Shown in pieces: positions 13,135 through 16,149 of a stretch of DNA of 16,149 bases. The translations under genes and the position numbers were made by a program. Origin of the DNA: Bacteroidales bacterium. GTDB lineage: Bacteria > Bacteroidota > Bacteroidia > Bacteroidales > WCHB1-69. The stretch is taken from contig JAAYQB010000056.1 in assembly GCA_012519525.1 (NCBI GenBank), forward strand, positions 1 to 16,149, in the 5' to 3' direction. Below the pieces are notes generated by a model. It worked only from the letters and a program-made list of their open reading frames with translations. It searched no databases and had not been told where the DNA came from. How positions within the stretch are numbered: position 1 is the first letter of the stretch; the number at the start of each line of letters is the position of its first letter.

Positions 13135-15585
13135 TTAAATAAAAAGATTTATATTTGCATTGTCGGCATGACTCATATAAGTGGCAACTCCGCCTATTGT
13201 TACTTCATCTATTAATTCTTCTTTTGTTACACCCATTACATCCATCGACATTTGACATGCGATAAACTCAACACCATTATCCAACGCTTGTTGACGTAAA
13301 GATTCTAAAGAATCTATTCCTTTGGCTTTCATAATATAACGCATCATTGCACTTCCAATGCCAAACATATTGAATTTAGATAGTTTGAGTTTTAAAGAAT
13401 TGGAAGGAAGCATTACCCCAAACATTTTTCCGAAAATATCTTTCTTTACTTTCGGTTTTTTCACTTTCTTAATAACATTTAATCCCCAAAAAGTGAAAAA
13501 TATAGTAACCTTTTCACCGGTGGCAGCAGCACCATTAGCTAAAACAAATGTTGCCAAGGCTTTATCTAACTCCTGACTAAATAAAATAAATGTTTTCCCT
13601 CTACCGTCGCCGTCTAAAACAGTTTTACGGTCTTTTTTATCAACTTTTTCGACCACAACAGTATATATTCCTTTTTCAGCAGTATTAGAAATCAATGCGT
13701 TTCCTGTCATAGAACACCAAGCCGCCGCATCTCTTGAAAATCCGGGGTCGGTAGAAGTTATTTCAATGACATCTCCTTCTTTAATTTCATCTATTTTATT
13801 TTTTAATTTTAAAATAGGACCCGGACATTGCAATCCGCAAGCATCTACTTTAATCGTATTTTTACTTATTTTTTCCATGACGGGTTTTGATGAATATTGC
13901 GGTTTAGTGTTTTCGTTTTCTTTATTAATTTCATGGGAAAGACTTATAATTGTTTTATATATTTTATATCCTCCCGAAAGATTGTATACATTCTCAAACC
14001 CATTTCCTATTAAAATTTGCTGAGCCAAATAACCTCTTAATCCCACTAAACAATAAATACATATAGGTTTATCTTTAGGGACTTCGTTGATACGTTGACG
14101 CATTTCATCAACCGGAATATTAATGGCATTAGGGATAGCTCCTAATTGAAATTCCTGTTTTGTGCGTACATCTATTATTGTATAATCTTCGATTACTCCT
14201 TTTTGAATGTCTCGCCAAGTAAGAATCGGCATTTTACCGCTAATAATATTGTTTGCCACATAGCCTGCAATAGCAATGGGGTCTTTGGCAGAGGAAAAGG
14301 GCGGTGCATAAGAATGTTCCAATTGCATTAAATCGTAAATACTGCCTCCTTTTTTAATCAATAAAGCTATTTGGTCTATGCGTTTATCTACTCCTTCAAC
14401 ACCTACACATTGAGCTCCGTATATTCTACCCGTTTCGGGATGAAAAGTCAGTTTTATCGATAAGGTAAAAGCATTGGGATAATAGCCGGCATGAGAACCT
14501 GAGTGAGTAACGGATGTTTTATAGGATAAGCCGTCTTTTATTAATTGTTTGGTAGACATTCCCGTTGCTGCCACTGTAATATCAAAAACTTTAGCAATAG
14601 ATGTTCCGATAGCTCCTTCATACTTTATTTTATTGCCGTAAACCATATTGTCGGCTACAATTCTCGCCTGACGATTGGCAGGACCTGCCAAATAATTCAA
14701 CCAGGGTTTTTTAGTTATAGGATGCGGAAATTCAATAGCATCGCCGACAGCATAAACATCTTTTGCCGAAGTTTGCAAATACTCATCAACCCAAATTCCC
14801 CTCATTTCTCCTATTTTCAATCCTGCCTGTACGGCTAAAGTTGTCTCGGGACGTACTCCTATGGATAAAATAACCATATCGGTAATTAATATTTCTCCGC
14901 TATCTAAACGTATCTCTATCCGATTGTCTTTTTTGTAAAATCCCGTCGCCGATTTTTCCAAATATAAATTAACTCCTTTTAGCAAGAGATGTTCTTCGAC
15001 CATTGCCGCCATAGAAAAATCAATAGGCGGCATTACTTGATTTAATTTTTCAACGATGGATACTGAAGCACCTATATGATGTAAATTTTCAGCCATCTCT
15101 AAACCAATGAATCCGGCACCAACCACCACTGCCTTTTTAACAGAATGATTATCAATATAATTTTTAATGGCATCCGTATCGGGAACATTGCGTAATGTGA
15201 AAATACCTTCTAAATCAATTCCTTCAATTGGCGGACGAAAAGGTATTGCTCCGGGCGACAATAATAGTTTATCATAGGATTCGATATACTCTTCTCCGTT
15301 CGATTTTTTTATTGTAAGTGTTTTTTCATCCGGATTAATGCCAATGGCTTCATTTTCTACTCGAACATCAACATTGAACCGATTTCCAAAAGATTCAGGG
15401 GTTTGCAAAAAAAGATTTTCTCTTTCTTTGATAACACCGCCTATATAATAAGGAAGTCCACAGTTGGCATACGATATATATTTTCCCTTTTCTAATAAAA
15501 CAATCTCACAGGACTCATCAATTCTTCTAATTATAGCGGCTGCAGTGGCTCCTCCCGCAACTCCTCCAATAATAATATGTTTCAT
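13135..15585 (-). CDS. CoA-disulfide reductase-like flavoprotein fused to rhodanese, TusA and DsrE-like domains
   Basis: This 816-residue protein joins four modules. Residues 1-445 form a pyridine nucleotide-disulfide oxidoreductase of the CoA-disulfide reductase/NADH oxidase group. It has the FAD motif GGVAGG (7-12), redox Cys42 in SYANCGLPYYIGG, the NAD motif VVGAGFIGLE (154-163), VYAVGDA (277-283) and a dimerisation domain to about 445. Residues 450-550 are a rhodanese domain with persulfide Cys512 in CLVGLRGY. Residues 577-648 are a TusA domain with Cys587 in ACGLQCPGP. Residues 663-816 resemble DsrE, with Cys777 in FIACQMS and a hydrophobic glycine-rich stretch. Four cysteines in series suggest a sulfur relay: reduction of a CoA disulfide or persulfide coupled to persulfide hand-over. 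It is cytoplasmic, with no signal peptide. Similar fusions are known in anaerobic bacteria. The exact substrate is not evident. Confidence 0.9.
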   Translation of the reverse strand: MKHIIIGGVAGGATAAAIIRRIDESCEIVLLEKGKYISYANCGLPYYIGGVIKERENLFLQTPESFGNRFNVDVRVENEAIGINPDEKTLTIKKSNGEEYIESYDKLLLSPGAIPFRPPIEGIDLEGIFTLRNVPDTDAIKNYIDNHSVKKAVVVGAGFIGLEMAENLHHIGASVSIVEKLNQVMPPIDFSMAAMVEEHLLLKGVNLYLEKSATGFYKKDNRIEIRLDSGEILITDMVILSIGVRPETTLAVQAGLKIGEMRGIWVDEYLQTSAKDVYAVGDAIEFPHPITKKPWLNYLAGPANRQARIVADNMVYGNKIKYEGAIGTSIAKVFDITVAATGMSTKQLIKDGLSYKTSVTHSGSHAGYYPNAFTLSIKLTFHPETGRIYGAQCVGVEGVDKRIDQIALLIKKGGSIYDLMQLEHSYAPPFSSAKDPIAIAGYVANNIISGKMPILTWRDIQKGVIEDYTIIDVRTKQEFQLGAIPNAINIPVDEMRQRINEVPKDKPICIYCLVGLRGYLAQQILIGNGFENVYNLSGGYKIYKTIISLSHEINKENENTKPQYSSKPVMEKISKNTIKVDACGLQCPGPILKLKNKIDEIKEGDVIEITSTDPGFSRDAAAWCSMTGNALISNTAEKGIYTVVVEKVDKKDRKTVLDGDGRGKTFILFSQELDKALATFVLANGAAATGEKVTIFFTFWGLNVIKKVKKPKVKKDIFGKMFGVMLPSNSLKLKLSKFNMFGIGSAMMRYIMKAKGIDSLESLRQQALDNGVEFIACQMSMDVMGVTKEELIDEVTIGGVATYMSHADNANINLFI

Positions 15586-15586
15586 A

Positions 15587-15640
15587 TTATAGTAATTTAA
15601 TTTTTAATATTTCCTCATTTAAATAAGAACAATAACTCAT
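15587..15640 (-). other. Possible 17-codon upstream ORF in the leader of the sulfurtransferase gene
   Basis: Within the predicted leader an ATG at 15640 opens a 17-residue frame (MSYCSYLNEEILKIKLL). Its TAA (15587-15589) ends one base before the main ATG at 15585. The spacing would allow translational coupling by re-initiation. There is no independent evidence that it is translated, and short chance frames are frequent in AT-rich DNA. Confidence 0.2.
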
Positions 15641-15665
15641 CGCATTTATGTTGCTTCTAAAGTTG

Positions 15666-15673
15666 CAAAGGTA
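15666..15673 (-). promoter_or_regulatory. -7 promoter element (TACCTTTG) of the sulfurtransferase-comEC unit
   Basis: On the minus strand the sequence reads TACCTTTGCAAC, an exact TAnnTTTG match. It lies 80 bases before the ATG at 15585, giving the longest leader in the window (about 75 nt). Upstream are two palindromes, CGCT-G-AGCG (15696-15704) and GGTTAACC (15732-15739), which could be binding sites. Confidence 0.55.
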
Positions 15674-15771
15674 TAAAAAAATATAAAAAAATTACCGCTG
15701 AGCGATAAAAATTAAAAAAAAGATAAAGAGGGGTTAACCGAAGTGCTTTTTCCTTGTTTAAAAAAAGCAAT

Positions 15772-15804
15772 AAAAAAAACGAGAACTTTAATTATTCTCG
15801 TTTT
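15772..15804 (-). terminator. Rho-independent terminator of the gene entering from the right edge
   Basis: AAAACGAGAA (15776-15785) and TTCTCGTTTT (15795-15804) form a perfect 10-bp stem with a 9-nt loop. On the minus strand the final arm merges into a run of eight T (complement of 15772-15779). It lies 45 bases after the stop of the partial gene at 15849. The plus side also carries TTTTGATTTTTT, so it may work both ways. Confidence 0.65.
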
Positions 15805-15848
15805 GATTTTTTATGATTAGTTGATTTACTTTCCTACCATAGAATTTA

Positions 15849-16149
15849 TTACCATGCTACTAACCAGTAAATAATATACGGTTCTCCTTCCTTAAATGCT
15901 ACTCCGCTACGGTAACCGTGCTTCAGATTTTCAGGTAATATAGACCATTCATACAAATAGTCTTCTGGTAAAACAAATTTATTCCCTGATTTTAATACCA
16001 GAATTTCATAACCCACCGGAAGTCCGCTAATAGTCGTAGAGTCATACAAAAAAGGCATATCGTTAAATGATTCTTTAAAGGATAATATTACTTTGTCTTT
16101 TAATCTTGTATAATAATCTTGCAACTGTAAGCTATCATAGGCTTTTAAA
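15849..16149 (-). CDS. Unidentified gene, 3' part only (runs off the window)
   Basis: The frame ends at TAA 15849-15851 and stays open to the right edge; the TTG at 16124 is only an internal Leu codon. About 100 residues are visible. The chain begins with a helical-looking part (YDSLQLQDYYTRLKDKVILSF). It then has a mixed segment with GLPVGYEILVLKSGNKFVLPEDYLYEW and ends in EGEPYIIYWLVAW. No catalytic motif or family is recognised. The aromatic-rich C-terminus and lack of membrane segments suggest a small globular domain. It is followed by a good terminator, so it ends its transcription unit. Function unknown. Confidence 0.6.
   Translation of the reverse strand, partial: LKAYDSLQLQDYYTRLKDKVILSFKESFNDMPFLYDSTTISGLPVGYEILVLKSGNKFVLPEDYLYEWSILPENLKHGYRSGVAFKEGEPYIIYWLVAW

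Noticed and set aside
13358..14838. Several plus-strand frames of 61-97 codons opposite the sulfurtransferase gene
   Set aside because: All lie inside a coding sequence with clear domains and active-site motifs, and none has a promoter or motif.
15744..15769. TGCTTTTT...AAAAAGCA hairpin as a second terminator
   Set aside because: The stem is mostly A-T pairs with a 10-nt loop in a low-complexity stretch; it is much weaker than the adjacent hairpin at 15772-15804.
1..16149. CRISPR array, insertion sequence, integrase, phage or plasmid functions
   Set aside because: No regularly spaced repeats, transposase motifs, terminal inverted repeats with target duplications, or replication genes are visible. 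The tRNA-Lys has no adjacent integrase or duplicated 3' end.

Overview
The window looks like a chromosomal segment of an AT-rich member of the Bacteroidota, probably Bacteroidales-like. Three things point there. A protein ends in a type IX secretion (T9SS) C-terminal sorting domain (CDS 9581-10780). Seven transcription units start just downstream of the Bacteroidota -7 element TAnnTTTG, usually followed by CA. Start codons are preceded by A-rich tracts rather than GGAGG-type Shine-Dalgarno sites. Lipid A and heptose genes (lpxB, hldD) and a LolD-type ATPase show a Gram-negative envelope. I see no insertion sequence, CRISPR array, integrase or phage gene, so this reads as core genome with a few oddities.

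Layout. 1-380: 3' end of a probable outer-membrane beta-barrel gene. 512-883 (+): a small deaminase-fold protein that has lost its catalytic Glu. 905-1858 (-): an exported protein of unknown function. 1945-3671 (+): a two-gene unit, a LuxC-like acyl-CoA reductase whose stop overlaps the start of lolD. 3680-4309 (-): a lipoprotein made of YwqK/MORN-like repeats, convergent with lolD. 4444-4519 (+): tRNA-Lys(CTT), whose terminator lies inside the 3' end of lpxB. 4522-6418 (-): thiG-lpxB operon. 6642-9587 (+): hldD followed by an ABC-F ATPase gene broken by a one-base frameshift in an A6 tract at the first Walker A motif. 9581-10780 (-): T9SS cargo protein. 10998-15585 (-): a large multidomain sulfur-transfer flavoprotein (CoA-disulfide reductase + rhodanese + TusA + DsrE-like) followed by comEC. 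15849-16149 (-): an unidentified gene cut by the window edge.

How the genes fit together. Envelope building recurs: lpxB makes the lipid A disaccharide, hldD makes the heptose donor for the LPS core, and LolD belongs to the machinery that releases lipoproteins from the inner membrane. The rest is housekeeping: thiamine thiazole synthesis, translation (tRNA-Lys, ABC-F), sulfur and thiol redox, and DNA uptake (ComEC). I found no multi-gene defence or biosynthetic cassette. The two most unusual points are the deaminase homologue lacking its catalytic Glu and the ABC-F frameshift, where a -1 slip on poly-A would restore the reading frame.
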